Shown: positions 48,860 to 62,290, numbered from the stretch's first letter. The stretch: DNA of 64,000 nucleotides from Peromyscus leucopus (GCF_004664715.2 NC_051068.1:51253453-51317452); one strand, 5' to 3'. Notes: a model not told the origin generated them from the letters alone. Program-made: numbers and translations.

Positions 48860-49200
48860 TATTTTAGTGATGATTACTATTATTGTGATGAAATACAATG
48901 ACCAAAAGCAACTAGAGGAGACAATAACAGTTCATCATCAAAAGCAATGAGGGCAGGAGCTCGAGCAGGGCAGGAATGTGGAGGCAGGAGCTGATGCAGA
49001 GGCTGCAGAGGGGTGCTGCTTACTGCCTTATAGAACCCAGCACTGCCAATCCAGGAATGGCACCAGCCACAATGGGCTGGGCCCTTTCATATTGGTCACT
49101 AATTAAGAAAATGTCTTATGAAGGCATTTTCTCAATTGATGTTCCTTCTCTCAGATGACTCTAGCTTTTGTCAAGTTGACATAAAACTAGCCATTCTACT
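48860..49200 (+). repeat. Rodent interspersed repeat (family F), second copy
   Basis: Matches 45491-45828 plus 47645-47715 with the insertion missing (ATGACCAAAAGCAAC, GGAGCTGATGCAGAGG, CAGATGACTCTAGC). Confidence 0.7.
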
Positions 49201-49249
49201 ATCAAATACTTTCATGTCATTGTCTGCTTATTAACAGGTTTAATGAATA

Positions 49250-50114
49250 TTGTTTGAATGTAATTGACTCACATAATCTCATAGAGAGTAGCACTATTAA
49301 GAGGTGTGACTTTGTTAGAGTGGGTATGGCCTTGTTGAAATGTTTTACTATGGGGTGGTGGACTTTGAAGTTTTCTGTGCTCAGGATACTGTTCAGTGTC
49401 TCAACTGACTTCCTATTGCCTGCAAGATATAAGACTCTCAGTTATTACTTCCATACCATGTCTGCCTGCATGCCACCATGCTACCCATCATGATGATAAT
49501 GGAATGAACCTCTCAAACTGTAAGCAAACCACCACCTTGTTGTTGGTTTTTTATTCTTTTACTCTTTGGAGGACCTGACACCCAGCTCCCACATGAATCA
49601 CATGGAGGCTTATTCTTTCTTATGAATGCCTGCTCTTAACTTGGCTTGTTTCTAGCCAGCTTTTCTTATCTTAAATTGTCCTGTCTATGTTTTGACTCTG
49701 AGTTTTTACTTTCTTTATTTCTGTATATTTTTTCTTTCCTTCTTATTCTATATCTGACTGTGTAGTTAGGTGGGTGGCTCCTTCCTCTCTTCTTTTCAGA
49801 TTTCTCCTCCTATTTATTCTTTCTGTCTGCCAGCCCCACCTATCCTTTCTCCTGTCTTGATATTGTTCATTCAGCATTTTATTACAGCAATCAAGTGTTT
49901 TACACAGGCAAAGCAACACAGCTTCACAGCGCTAAACAAATGCAACATAGAAGAATGCAGCACATCTTTGCATCATTAAACAAATGTTCCACAGAATGAA
50001 CAAATATAGCACACCTTAAAATAAAATTCCACAATACCCCAATTAAATATTTCCTTTATAAGAGTTACTGTGGTTATGGTGTCTCTCCACAGCAATAGAA
50101 ACCCTAACTAAGAC
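49250..50114 (+). repeat. Old rodent LTR-like repeat (family E), split by a younger LTR
   Basis: The left part (49250-49537) has AAGAGGTGTGACTTTGTTAGAG and CATGTCTGCCTGCATGCC. The right part (about 50034-50114) has TTTCCTTTATAAGAGTTACTG and ends CCTAACTAAGACAAC. The uninterrupted relative at 22693-23040 shows the parts belong together. Confidence 0.7.
49541..50033 (-). mobile_element. Solo LTR (family D), nested in family E repeat
   Basis: About 493 bp. On the minus strand it begins TGTGGAATTTTATTTTAAGG and ends AACCAACA. The sequence matches an LTR I recognise as very common in cricetid genomes. I could not find a clean target-site duplication, probably because of divergence at the junctions. 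Confidence 0.72.
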
Positions 50115-51595
50115 AACACTGTAACCCATCTAATGTAGTTCTTTTACAAATGTAGACATTTCTCATTGAAATAGTAATATAAATACTAGCATGTCTTTGG
50201 AAAAATATTTTTGTTTAATTTTTTCCATTCTTCCTCACTCCATAAAATGTAACTTTTAAATGATATTCTTTATGATCAAGCATGTTATGTCTATTCATTA
50301 TGATGGAGTATATTGAGATGTCTTTGTAATTTTTATGAAGTTTAAGTACTTGTATAATTTCAAATTTATAAGCATTTTAGATAATATTTATAAAACTTAT
50401 GTAGTTGGTATGCATAATAGTCACATGGTAATATTTTAATAAATTTTCTTTATTTTTCTCTCTGTGTGAAAAATATTTAAATAGCACTCATTGATACTAA
50501 AATATTCAAATTTTCAAATACTTTATTTCAAGTGGTAAAGTATTTGCATATAGTCTAAGACAAATTGCAATGACTTTAAATTTAAATCTGTAATTTATTT
50601 AAAATGCCTATTACTATACAATGACTATATCCAATATGATTTAAAATCACATGATGATAAAAATGTCTATATACCTTCAGTCCAAATTCAACTTTTGAAA
50701 GAATTGTATTGATATTTGATGAGTTGAATAAGCCGATGAAGGACAGAGGGCTAACGTGTGTTCTCTCTGTGTATAAAATCATGTGTATATTTTTCTGCAT
50801 TGCTTTAAATTTATTTGCAATATTATGAAGCTTTATTTCTAAAGAAGGAATTTGAGGTTTTGTCTGGCTGAGCTATAGAAAGTTAATTTAATAAACAGTG
50901 CAATAAGTAGATTATAAAACAAAATTGTCCTGTTATTGAAGGACAACTCTGATTTTAAAAAGGAAAAAAAAATTGTACAGAGAACATGTGTTAGAAACAA
51001 GGATTCACAGACTTGATGAAATATTGACTGAGGAAAGAACTAACAATTGGTAAACTTGACAAGGTGTGTGACTGAGGGAGCTGGTCTGACATTCCTGAGA
51101 AACCATGCAGACCTCATTTTGAATTCCATAACTCAACCTGAGCCAATTTCAGAATCACCAGTGTTGGAAATTTTGTAATATTAGGTACACAGTGTCACCA
51201 CATCTCTCTCATTTCACTACAATCATTCATTTATTCACTCTTGAGTTTTAAGATTCAAATTCTACTTTATATGAAAAAAATAAGCAAATAACACTTGCAA
51301 TAAATAATTCATAAAATGAAGGTGTTCCTGCCCAGTCTTTTCATCAAAATAGTGAAATATTAGTTGAGTGGTTGCCTTGACAAAATATTAAGGACACGGT
51401 CAAATGGAATGTGTGGCTTATTGTCAGAAATATGGATTTGGAGGTAATTTTGATGGTCAGTTTTTGAAATTCAAATTTTATGAATATTAACTCAGAAAAG
51501 AATAATTGAAATTATTTTGTTTTAAAAAGTACATCAAGGTTATAATGTATACCAAAAAGTTATAAAGAATATGACCCCACCATGTATACAGATAT

Positions 51596-51629
<34 letters not shown>

Positions 51630-53094
51630 TGATAGCAGCAGTGGACTTGGCTATATAGTCAGCACACAGTGACTTAACTGCAAATATTTGATTCTTTATT
51701 TTGCATCTCTCAGCAATGGAAAGTACTCTTTGTATAACCATTATTTCTACATATTGCAACAGAAAAAAAAAACACATTTAAATTAAGGCTGTCTATACTC
51801 AGATGACCTAGTAAGTGACATTTGTATTCAAAATTATGAAAATAGTTAAATTTTGTCTAGGACCAGAAGAAGGAAAACCTACCTAATTCACACAACTGAA
51901 ATGAAGTAAATGTTCAGGAAATCAACTTGAAGACAATGAAAGCAAAGAATCATGAGCTGAGATGGGCTTACTAATGCTATATACAGTTGGACAGACAAGG
52001 GTGAATGGAAAATTATTAACCATGAATTTGGTGTAGGAATGTATATCTTCCCACTGGGGATAACCCCAAAGATTAGATGTGATGTGTGGCTGTCTGTACT
52101 AAAGACTTGAGAAAGTTTGATGGGATTTAAATCTCTGCTAATAATATTCAGATACTCAATACTCATAAAGAAAATTTTCAACAATTGTGGACCAGGTGTG
52201 CATATGGACTGTACACACCTGTGAGCATTTCTAGGAGTCTACATGTTTGAGAGACATTGTCTACAAGTCTATTCAGAATTGGACCTGAAACACTGGAGAA
52301 AAACAAACAAACACTGAATTTTACTTAATACAAAATGAAGTGGTTAAATGATTATGTTTGGAAACTGAGAATCTGAAACATTTTGGGATCCTTCCTTATT
52401 AACTTTTGTAACTTGAAAAAGTCGTAACAACAAATTTAAATAAAAGTAAACTTACATAATACATTTTGTCATTTGGAGCTCTGCTGTAATTAAAAGTAGC
52501 ACCTTTTATGTCACAGACTCGCTTTCAAAACTAAGGTAATTTGTCTCTTCAGGTGGCTTCTTTACCTCGTGACAAGCTTTCTGTTGTCTCTGTCATGGCA
52601 TCATTACAATATTTCTGGATGGATGTCACTTTGTTGCTCATTGAGCCTTTATTTGATTACCTTAAATTGACTTTACAGATGTCAAATGTATTGTTTGTGG
52701 AAAGGATTTGAAACAATAGCGTCAAAAAGTCAGTGATATGAGCTGCTTTAGAACTGGAGCACCGAGGATGTGTTTATCATCTGACATTCCACTGAGCACT
52801 GGATTGTAAGAACTTTAGCACAACCAAGTATAACCACACAAATAAATGGTAACACTATTCAGCTTACAATCGTGTGTCAATCTCTTACCATTTGGTGACT
52901 ATAGTCACTGCATGCCTTCACCTTTATTGTGCAAAATAGATTTACTCAGGGCATATTTTTCAATGTATGCATGCTGCTTTACTGATGTTGAGGCAATAGC
53001 ACACTCATTTGTTATTTCCAAGTAGCAGTTTTTAGTTTGAGACCTATCTAATGATGCCTAAGCACTCTTTTGAAACTCAGACACATTCAACTTA
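50115..53094. other. No gene recognised; (CA)n at 51598-51627
   Basis: AT-rich upstream DNA. The small ORFs have no recognisable products, and only a 30-bp CA array stands out. Confidence 0.55.
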
Positions 53095-53320
53095 TGTGTG
53101 TGCACCTGAAGGCCTGAGATCAAATGTGTACTTTACCACTCCCCACCTTAGTTGTTGAGACAAAATCTCTCACTAAACCTGGGGTTCCTTCTTTAGTCTA
53201 GTCTGACAGTCTAGGGAGTAGTACCTGAGATCTGGCTTTATTTTCCCCTCACTTCTGGGGTTGCAGAGAGTTGCCAGGACAGGTTTTGGATGGGAATTAG
53301 GGATTGAATTCAACATGTCA
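53095..53320 (-). repeat. B3-like SINE, degraded
   Basis: TGTGTGTGCACCTGAAGGCCTGAGATC and GGATTGAATTC fit the reverse of a B3 element. Confidence 0.55.
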
Positions 53321-53324
53321 TCTA

Positions 53325-53862
53325 ATGGGAGTAGATGCAAAGACCCACAGCCAAAACACTAAGTGGAGCCAGAGGAATCCTGTAGAAGAGGGAGTGGGGA
53401 AGATTTCAGGAGCCAAAGGGGTCAAGGACACCATGAGAATACTGCCCACAGTGTCAACTAAGCAGGGCTCCTAGGAACTCGCAGAGACTGAAGCCACTGT
53501 CAGGGAGCCTATATGGGTCTGACCTAGGTCTTTGGAATATATGTTATAGTTGTGTAGCTGAATGTTCTTGTGAGATTCCTAACATTGGGAGTGAGGTTTG
53601 TCTCTGACTCTTTTGCATGTACTTAAGACTCTTTTCTCTTACTGGATTGCCTTAATATGAGGGTTTATGCCTACTCTTATTGTAACTGTTTATGTGGTGT
53701 TAGGTTGATGTCCCTGAGAAGCCTGCTATTTCTCTGAAGAGAAAGGAAGAGGTGGGGATCTGGGGTCGAGGAGGGTTCAGCAGAGGTCTTGAAGGAATAG
53801 AAGGAGGGACACTGTGGTTGGGATACAATGTATGAGAGAAGAATAAAAGAAAAAAAAAAGAT
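53325..53862 (+). mobile_element. L1 3' UTR fragment
   Basis: GGAGTAGATGCAAAGACCCACAGCC start and GAATAAAAGAAAAAAAAA end. A diverged member of the same L1 3' end as at 14890-15890. Confidence 0.75.
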
Positions 53863-54629
53863 GTCATGCTTGCATGACAAGCAATTTACCCTCTGAGTCA
53901 TCTCCCAAAGGGAGATCTCAATTATTATGAAATCAGATCCTTGCCTCTGTTTAAGAGACAAATGTATTGTAAAACATACAGATCAGTGTTTCACACCAAA
54001 AGATCTTCACAAATACTTTTCTATAATAGACATACACATCGAATTTACAGTTGTATGTACATTGATAAAGCCATGAGATTTTAGTGTTCATAAACTGGCA
54101 TCAGTAAACTTGGAAAAGATGTGAGTGGTCAATTGTTTGTGTCAGCTGGTTGTGCTAATGGATACCCTAGTCTGAGAAAACAAGATTTCTGACGGTCAAT
54201 AAGGATGTTTCCAGAAGGATTTAGTATTTGAACCAGGCGGCTGAGCAATGAGGATCCCTGCAAACTAATGGGAACTGAACTTTTCAGTCCCTTGAGGAAC
54301 TACCCAAATAAGACAAATGTGAGAGAGAGGCATCCATTAGCCTTTCCTGAGCGGGAACGTTCACTTTCTGACATGACACCAGATAGCACAGTTCCTGGTT
54401 TTTAACTATGGTATTTGCATCATCCCCATCCAGTTCTCCAACCTCCTCTTAGAAATTACCAGATCATTCATTTTCTTTGAATTTTAGGACTTCATATCAG
54501 TGTGAATTATGCCACTGTCTTTCTTAGCTCTAACTTGCAGATGTCATGCTGTATGACTTCTTTGTAGCCAGACGAGTGAGTCTCCGATAATAACTTTTTT
54601 TTCTTAAATCTGTCTTTATATTAATATAG

Positions 54630-54630
<1 letters not shown>

Positions 54631-54679
<49 letters not shown>
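54631..54679. repeat. (TG)n microsatellite
   Basis: 49 bp of pure TG directly next to the family C LTR at 54685. Confidence 0.95.
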
Positions 54680-54681
<2 letters not shown>

Positions 54682-54684
54682 CAC

Positions 54685-55025
54685 TGTTGATGGATTCCAA
54701 TGGCTCCCTCAGGGAGGGGTGAGAAGGCAGAGTGTCAATGATAGATACCAGGAGTCAGGTGAAGGCAAACAACAGACTTGTTTATTCAATAATTAGGAAG
54801 GCCTTATCTACTCTCCTTCCAGCACCCAAGCTGTGTCCCAATCTGATGGCATTGTGTGGGCACCCTTCATTGGTGAGCATGATCAGGTGATCAGGAACTC
54901 TGACAGCACCTGCTGGTAGGCCCTAGGGCAGACTCCAGGTTGACTCATAAGGAAGTACGTTATGTACATGCCTTGGCAACTAGTTTAAGCCAATTTCCTC
55001 AATGCTATGGGCCTGTCCTACTACA
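54685..55025 (-). mobile_element. Solo LTR (family C), second copy
   Basis: 341 bp. On the minus strand it begins TGTAGTAGGACAGGCCC and ends CATCAACA, matching 46119-46507. Flanks TATCAC (54679-54684) and CATCAC (55026-55031), 5 of 6 identical. AATAAA is kept near 54786 (minus strand); the TATA box is decayed. Confidence 0.78.
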
Positions 55026-56055
55026 CATCACCAAACTATATCTATGATCTATGTATGTCTCTATATTTCTTTTGTCCTGTTTCTCTGATGCACCCAGTGC
55101 AAATCTCATAGGAGGAATATGCATTTTGTCTTTACTATGTCATTTTATGTTAGGAAAATCATGTGAAGTAATGCAAAGGAAAGCTTGTTGTATAGTGATC
55201 ATATACTATATACTATGTATTACTATACACCCCTGTCTTGTTTCTTATCGTTGTGCTTGTGCTGTCAGAAATTTGCCATAAATTGCTTACTGGTGGTGGA
55301 ACTCTGGTTTAGTGTTTAGTGTTTTGATGTATAGCTGTATACCTTTGTCTTTATACATAAGGCTGCTAATATTGTTTCCTCCCTGTGTTAGAGGAGTGGG
55401 GAGATTTTAATTTATTAACATGACATTTTTAGCGTGGAGACCTGGTACTGTAATTCCTATTAGTTACAATGAAATTGCTTTGATTTTCGTGTGGTCAGAA
55501 ATTGAAACGTCAACTTAAAATAAGCTATGAATTAAACTGAATGTAGTTTCAGTAGAAAAATTTCAGTATAAGCTGTTTTCCTTTGGTATGAAAACACAGA
55601 GAGAGAGAGACACACACACACACATGCACACACCAACAAGTAAGTCCATTTGAACCCTAACAAGTAGGAAAAGTTCTTTATTTACCTTAAACAGAAATAA
55701 GGGAGCTTATGCAAAAAGGGCAGGAGACACTAGAATGTATTCTTCCTATGAAAGTGGAATGTAAAAGCTAAGAAATGCTTGTGAAACAATCCCTAGACAA
55801 TGAAATTATAGAGACTCCTGGGAGAAATAAGAAAAAAAAAAAAAAAAACCTCAAAATTTTTCTCCTTAGGAGGGCTCATAATCCAGTCGCAAAGAAAACT
55901 CACACAAAGAAAAATCCAATAATAAAAACACCAACAATTGCTAAAGATATGAGGTCACAGTTGCTGAGAAAGCCCAATGTTGGAAGGCCAGCCAAGACAG
56001 CAGGTGGGAATTGCAGTTCCAAGTAAAAAACTCAGATGGCAAATATAAGGGCATA
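55026..56055. other. No recognised feature
   Basis: AT-rich; short CA/GA runs near 55600-55625. Confidence 0.5.
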
Positions 56056-56094
56056 TAGCAAAATAAAATAAAAGAATTATATGATATTTTAAGA

Positions 56095-56631
56095 TTTGTC
56101 TGTGAATTTGTATGTGCAAGAGTGTGCACATCCCATGACCTCACATTCAGGCCAGAGAACAACCTTGGATGTTATTCCTTGCTTTCTTCCTTATTTGAGA
56201 CAGAACTCCCCCCCCCCCCCCGCCACACACACACCATTTTTTTCTGCTCCTTGTTACAGGATAGCTATCTGAAGAGATTCCAGGAATTCTCCTGTTACTA
56301 CTTCCCATATTAGCATCTCATAGTGGGAGAGCAGGGACCATCCCATCTCACTAATGTACATTTCAGTTACAGTATCAGCTATTATTATAGCAGCTACGAC
56401 ATCTAGCTTTAGAGATGGGATCTGGGAATTGAAATACTTGTATGGCAAACACTTTAACAAATAAACAATCTCCCCTGCTCCCATATATGCAAATTTTAAA
56501 AGATTAAAGAAACTGCACACACACACACACACACACACAAGCACACACACCCCCAAAGCAATGGGTTGGATATATAACTCAGTGGCAAAACATACCTGAT
56601 GATCATGTACAAATTGTTGGTGTCAATCCCC

Positions 56632-56671
<40 letters not shown>
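56095..56671. repeat. SINE remnants with C14, (AC)n and (CA)n tracts
   Basis: A B3-like piece at about 56095-56205 runs into C14 (56208-56221). (AC)n lies at 56515-56540. An ID-like head at 56566-56635 (GGGTTGGATATATAACTCAG) has a (CA)n tail at 56636-56671. Confidence 0.65.
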
Positions 56672-56675
<4 letters not shown>

Positions 56676-57840
56676 GAGGGTAGGGGAGTAGAGAAGGGAA
56701 GAAAAGAGGAATGAAGGGCACTATAAAAATAAAATGCAAAGTGGTGAAACAGCAAATTAAATACAAGGAGATGATTATTAAGATGAAATATGTAAAAAAA
56801 GGGTAGAAAATGAAATGTGGATGTATATATGTTAAATATGGGAAGTGAGGTATCTTTGAAAAAGATTAAGAATGTTTAAACCATAAATCAAAAATTATAA
56901 TATAATCTCACAAGGTTTTCAGAAGGAAAATTTAAGCAGGAAACTAAAAGTAAAATACAATATTAAAAATGAATGGAAAAATTAATACTTATTTTGAAAA
57001 AAGAAGTCACTAGGTACAAAAGTAAGACAATAAAGCAGAACGTTTTTATGCACAAGCAAAAAATAATGCAACTGATAGTGCAATTACCAGAAAAAGAGAT
57101 AAAATAATAACGGGTTCAAATTATAGGTGGTAATGATTTAAACTTGTACACTCACATAAATTTTAAGAATGAGATTTTATGATAATATTAAGAAAATATT
57201 CTGCCTTGTATTTTCAACCTTGAAATTAGGAAATGTAGAAACATTAAAAAATTAAATTTAGTTATTATAAACACCAAAAGTGCTTAGACCTGGATGGGTA
57301 ATAATGGAAGCAATCATTGTCTACCACTTTATTTGATGCTAAAGATATTTTGAAAACTTTCTAAACCACATTTCATTATCAGACAAGTTTATAATTTTGA
57401 TTTATAATGGCACTATAGAAAGAAAAATGTGATATCAAGAGATATATGGGGGACAGTGAGACCCCGTGAGCCCTGTGACCTGTAACTCCAGGGAGAGACT
57501 CCCAGAGCTAGTCTGCCACACTACCTAGAAAGCCTCAGGACTGCATGGCACATGGGTTTTCTTATGCCAGATAGATACCATGAGTCTGGCCTCACTCACC
57601 TAAACCTGAGGAAGGTGTGCCATGTTACCCCCTATCTCCACAAAAACTGCCCACTCACACTCTGACTAATGTATATGGTACTTACCAGCCTCTCGTTGGA
57701 CCTGATGAGCCTTCAACAGAATTCTGAAGATAGGCAACATGAATCTTCTAAGGTTGCCAAAGTTTTGCTTCTAGGCTCAGAAGTTGCAACTATCCCTATC
57801 TGATCTGCAACCACTTATGAAATCCTCTCCTGTCAAAAAT
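56672..57840. other. No recognised feature
   Basis: AT-rich to 57430. The part at 57430-57840 is more balanced in base composition and may be repeat-derived, but I cannot place it. Confidence 0.4.
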
Positions 57841-57940
57841 CAATTTACAGAATCAATGCAATCTCCATCAAAATCTAATGCAAGTCTTCACAGAAATTGA
57901 AATAAAATAAAATTTCATAGGAAAAACATGCATGTGTGCA

Positions 57941-57975
<35 letters not shown>

Positions 57976-58090
57976 CACACACACCCAAAAAACAAACAAG
58001 CAAAAAACAGGACAGTTAAAACAATTCTATACAATAAAAAATTACTAGAACTATTACAATCTCTCATTTTTGGTTATGAGATAAAGATCT

Positions 58091-58121
<31 letters not shown>

Positions 58122-58125
<4 letters not shown>

Positions 58126-58676
58126 AACATCATAGAACCTACATCCAGTAGCTCTGAGGGAAGCAAATGCAGAGACCCACAGCAAAGCACTGGGCTGAAC
58201 TCCTGGAGTTCAGTTGAAGAGAGGGAGGAGGGATTAAAGAGCAAGGGGCGGGGGGTCGTCAAGATCATGATGGGGAAAATCACGGAGTCAGCTAACCCCA
58301 GCTAGTGGAAGCTCATGGACTCTGGACTGACAGCTGGGAACCTGCATAGGACCAAACTAGGCCCTCTGAATGTGGGTAATAGTTGTGTGACTTGATCTGT
58401 TTGTGGGGCCCCTGGCAATGGGACCAGAACTTATCCCCAGTATGTGAACTGGCTTATTAGAACCCATGCCCTATGGTGGGCTCAGCCTTGATGCAAGGGG
58501 TAGGGACTTGGTCCTGCCCAATTTGGTATGCCAGCCTGTGTTGACTCCCCATGGGAGGCCTTACCCTCTATGAGTAGTAGATGGGGGGTGGAGGGGTAAG
58601 GTGGCAGAAGCAGGAGAAGGGGAGGGAGGGGGAACTGTAGTTGGTATGATGTAAAATAAAAAAATAGATAAACAAA

Positions 58677-58721
<45 letters not shown>

Positions 58722-58723
58722 AA
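58122..58723 (+). mobile_element. L1 3' UTR with (AAAT)n end
   Basis: CAAATGCAGAGACCCACAGC, GGGAGGCCTTACCCTC, G-rich tract, and a 49-bp (TAAA)n tail at 58675-58723. It interrupts an older L1 ORF2 segment. Confidence 0.8.
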
Positions 58724-59883
58724 GAAGCATGGTACTAGCATAAAAACAAATACATAAATCAATGGAATATAACTAATGATCTATGTATGTCATTACCTTG
58801 TTACAGCTACTGATTTTTGATGAAGAGGCAAAAAAAAAAATAAACCCTATACACTGAAGTAAAATTAGGTTCTTTGACCAATGGTGGTGGTCAAAATGAA
58901 TACCTATGGGTAGAAGAAAGAAATTAGGTACTGATGTTTCAACTCTCACAAATGTTAGTCTTTACATCCACAGAGAAGTGTGGTTCTTACACTCATGAGG
59001 AAAAAGTCTCTTTGGAACAGATTGAGACTATAACAGAAATCACAACCAATCAAAACGCAGAGTTCTGGCACCAGTCTTGATGGATTCATCTACAAAACAC
59101 TCAACACCTAAGACTCAGCAAACATTGTAGGAAAGAGACTGAAAGACTGCAGTACCCAGAGAGTCAGGGAGTTTGCTCTGAGACTGTCTCCTAGTAACAT
59201 CAGAAACTACAAGTTTCACCCATAAAGTCATGGTTGCTTAAGCATGAGCTGAACAAGGACAGCTGCAATAGATACACCAAAGGGAGAAAAACCTTGAGGC
59301 TTCTACTACAAGCCACTAAAGAATTCTCAGAGTGGGAAACATGTTGTGGAAGATATAGTCTTTCTTGAGTAAGAGTACATCAACTGGTTATCCAACACAA
59401 AGTGATCAGCCCTGAAAACATACATACAAGTAAAATTATACAGAATGATCAGGTTATAGTTATGAATATATATGTTTACATATATAAACATATGCATATA
59501 ATATCAGTAAATAGACAATGGATTTAAAAGGAGAGCAAGGAGGAGTATGCTGGAAGGTTTAGAGAGAGAAGAGGTAAGGTAAAAATTGTTATTATATTAT
59601 AACCACAAACATAAGAGAAAAGTGAAAAAAAGAAAGAAAGGCTCAATTCCATATAAATTAAGAGTGATGACATTGAACCTGATATCCTGAATCTGAGAGG
59701 GAAGAAAGTTGGGAATGCACTTTAACTTACAGGTGTTAGAGAACACTTTCTGAACAGCATCTATCAACACAGGCATTAAGACCAAAAATTGATCCATGGG
59801 ACCAATGAAGCTAAAAAGCTTCTATACAGTAAAGGACACCATCATTCAAATAAAGAGACAGCCTACAGAATGGGAAAAAGGTC

Positions 59884-59885
<2 letters not shown>

Positions 59886-59948
<63 letters not shown>

Positions 59949-60067
59949 CAAGACAGGATTTCTCTGTGTAGCTTTGTAGCCCAGGCTGGCCTGCGAACTC
60001 ACAGAGATCTGCCTACCTCTGCCTCCTGAGTGCTGGGATTAAAGACGTGCGCCACCACTGCCCAGCC
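59886..60067 (-). repeat. (TG)n joined to reverse B1 SINE
   Basis: (GT)n at 59886-59946 stands where the poly(T) of the reverse B1 (59947-60067) would be; the B1 body is slightly shortened. Inserted in L1 ORF2 sequence. Confidence 0.9.
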
Positions 60068-62088
60068 TGAAAAGTATCTTTTCTAATTATACATTGGATG
60101 CAGGATTACTATTTAGAATATACAAAGAACACTCAATGTAAGAAAGCAAACAATTTACATCAAGCAAACAACTCAATTACAAAATGAAGGATGGTCAATG
60201 GACACATGTACAGCATAGCTCCTGCATCTACACCTCAGGGTAGTGTTGGTGGAAAGAGTGTAAGGTCCAAATTACCAGAAAGTGTGATGTGAAGCAGTCT
60301 TCAGAGAAATGGCTTCATGAACAATATCTGAACAATGGCAATATCAATAGCCATTCTAATGAGGAAGGGATTCTTTTCGTCGTGGGATCCACCTCCAGCC
60401 AAAGAGCTACAGACAATTGATGACTTCTGCAAGATGGTAAGAGTTAACAACTTCCAGGGATGAGCCCATAATTGATTGTCCAACACCAAGAGGTTAGCCC
60501 TGAAACCATATACACACATATAGCAAAAAAAATGGACTCAACAGACTATATGTATATATTTGTAGACACAGCATTAATAATCAGAGATGAAGAGCCTAGC
60601 AGTTTTAGAATTGTGGGGAACGCAGCAGGTGTAAGGGGTGGGGGTGATTTGGAAGGTGTGGGAGGGAGAAAAGGCAAAGGGGAAAGAGATTGAAGCAATC
60701 TCTCCTTGCTAGCTTTCATAGTGCTTGATGATGTCATGCATGCTACTGCAGGAGAAAAATAATCATTAATCTTACCCATCTGTGAACCCTGGGAGCTATA
60801 ATAACTCTCCTGATAAGACATGCCCAACTGGTGCAATAGTGCAATTCACAGGAGGGAAGAGTAAAGAGGGCAAGGTGGAGATGGATAACTAACATTAAAA
60901 GCCTTTTGAAAGAGCCATGTGGAAACTTATTGTAGACGCTTCCTAAAATGTGTACATATATATTTATAAATATTTTCAACAGGGTCCATCTAGAAGAGGG
61001 GGGCAATTCTCTACCTAGACACCACACTACATTCTATCACATAATACCTGTGGTAATAGGAATGGGTTACCTCTTTTGGGGTTGCTAGCTAATGGAGTCC
61101 CATAGACCACTAATATCGCAGGCTATTGCTTTGTTCTTTATTACCCTCTAGCACTTGAGACTACAACCCTGTGACTAAAGATATCACACATTTGAGACAT
61201 AAATACGTGAAAAATCAAGGGCATGCTGACCTAAAAGCTTTATAGTGGCTAGCTATCATAGTGCTGGATGATGTGGCACAGGCTACTGGAGGAGAAAAAT
61301 AATCATTAATCCTACCCATCTGTGAACCCTGCGAGCTATAATAGCTCTCCTGATAAGATTTGACCAATGATGCAATAGAGGAATGAATATTCTAAGAATA
61401 ATTTGATTGGTGTGAGATGGAACCCATGTTTGGTATGATCATATGGGCCAAAAACTTATGGTTAAATAGGCCATAAACCCTTAAAAAGAACCTAGTACTG
61501 TTATTCTGCTAAATGAACATAGTATGGAGACAACTCCCAGTGACTTATCATTATACCCGTAGATAATTCATCTTTCAAACCTCATCAGAGAAGCTGGTAT
61601 CTGCAGTAGATTTTTTTTCTTAACACAGAGACCCACAGCTGGAAAAAGCATACAGACAAGAAGGAACTGCAGAGTCCTAAAAGGGCCATTTATGTCATAG
61701 CCCTCCTTGCAAAGTTCAGGGATTGTGGTGAAAGAGGGGGCAGAAAGACTGTAAGAACAAGATGCAGAGGAGGAGTTCAAGAAAACCGTCTTCTATCTAC
61801 CACAGCACAGATGCACATATGAACTCACAGAAATTATGACATGCATGCATGCATATAAACTGTGCAAGCTCAAACCAGGCAACATCCTGTCGTGGAGTGG
61901 GAAAAGTGGGCATGAAGTCAGTCCCACAGCTGAGGAGCTAGTAGTAATTGATGGTTGCTGGGAGAGGGAGGTTCAGTTTGCTTTAAGGGTCTGAGTCCTA
62001 GTAATTAGATCAGTCTCCAGTGCAGGTACACAGATAAGATTATTTAAGCCACACAAAGTACAGTGAATGGATTTTCTCAAGGGAGGGA

Positions 62089-62094
<6 letters not shown>

Positions 62095-62175
<81 letters not shown>

Positions 62176-62183
62176 AGAGAGAG
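62095..62183. repeat. (GA)n array
   Basis: About 70 bp of pure GA plus GAAA variants, producing spurious Arg/Glu and Ser/Leu ORFs. Confidence 0.95.
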
Positions 62184-62290
62184 GATGTTGGATGGAAGGG
62201 GTGTGGGAATGAATCTGAGAGGGACTGGGGAAGAGAAGTAAATATGATAAAAGTGTATTGTATGAAATTCTCACAGTAATAATAAAAACA

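Larger units (their letters stand above)
57841..62290 (+). mobile_element. Mosaic of L1 pieces (ORF2 3' parts and 3' UTRs), interrupted
   Basis: Order: ORF2-type piece with (CA)n (57944-57984); T29 (58093-58121); complete-looking L1 3' UTR ending in (AAAT)n (58122-58723); ORF2 piece resuming at 58728; L1 3' UTR-like DNA to about 59600; ORF2 piece at 59660-59885; (TG)n and B1; ORF2 piece to about 60190; 3' UTR-like DNA with an internal duplication (60702-60843 and 61247-61383) to about 62290, with (GA)n at 62095-62183. No open ORF2 remains. Confidence 0.65.
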
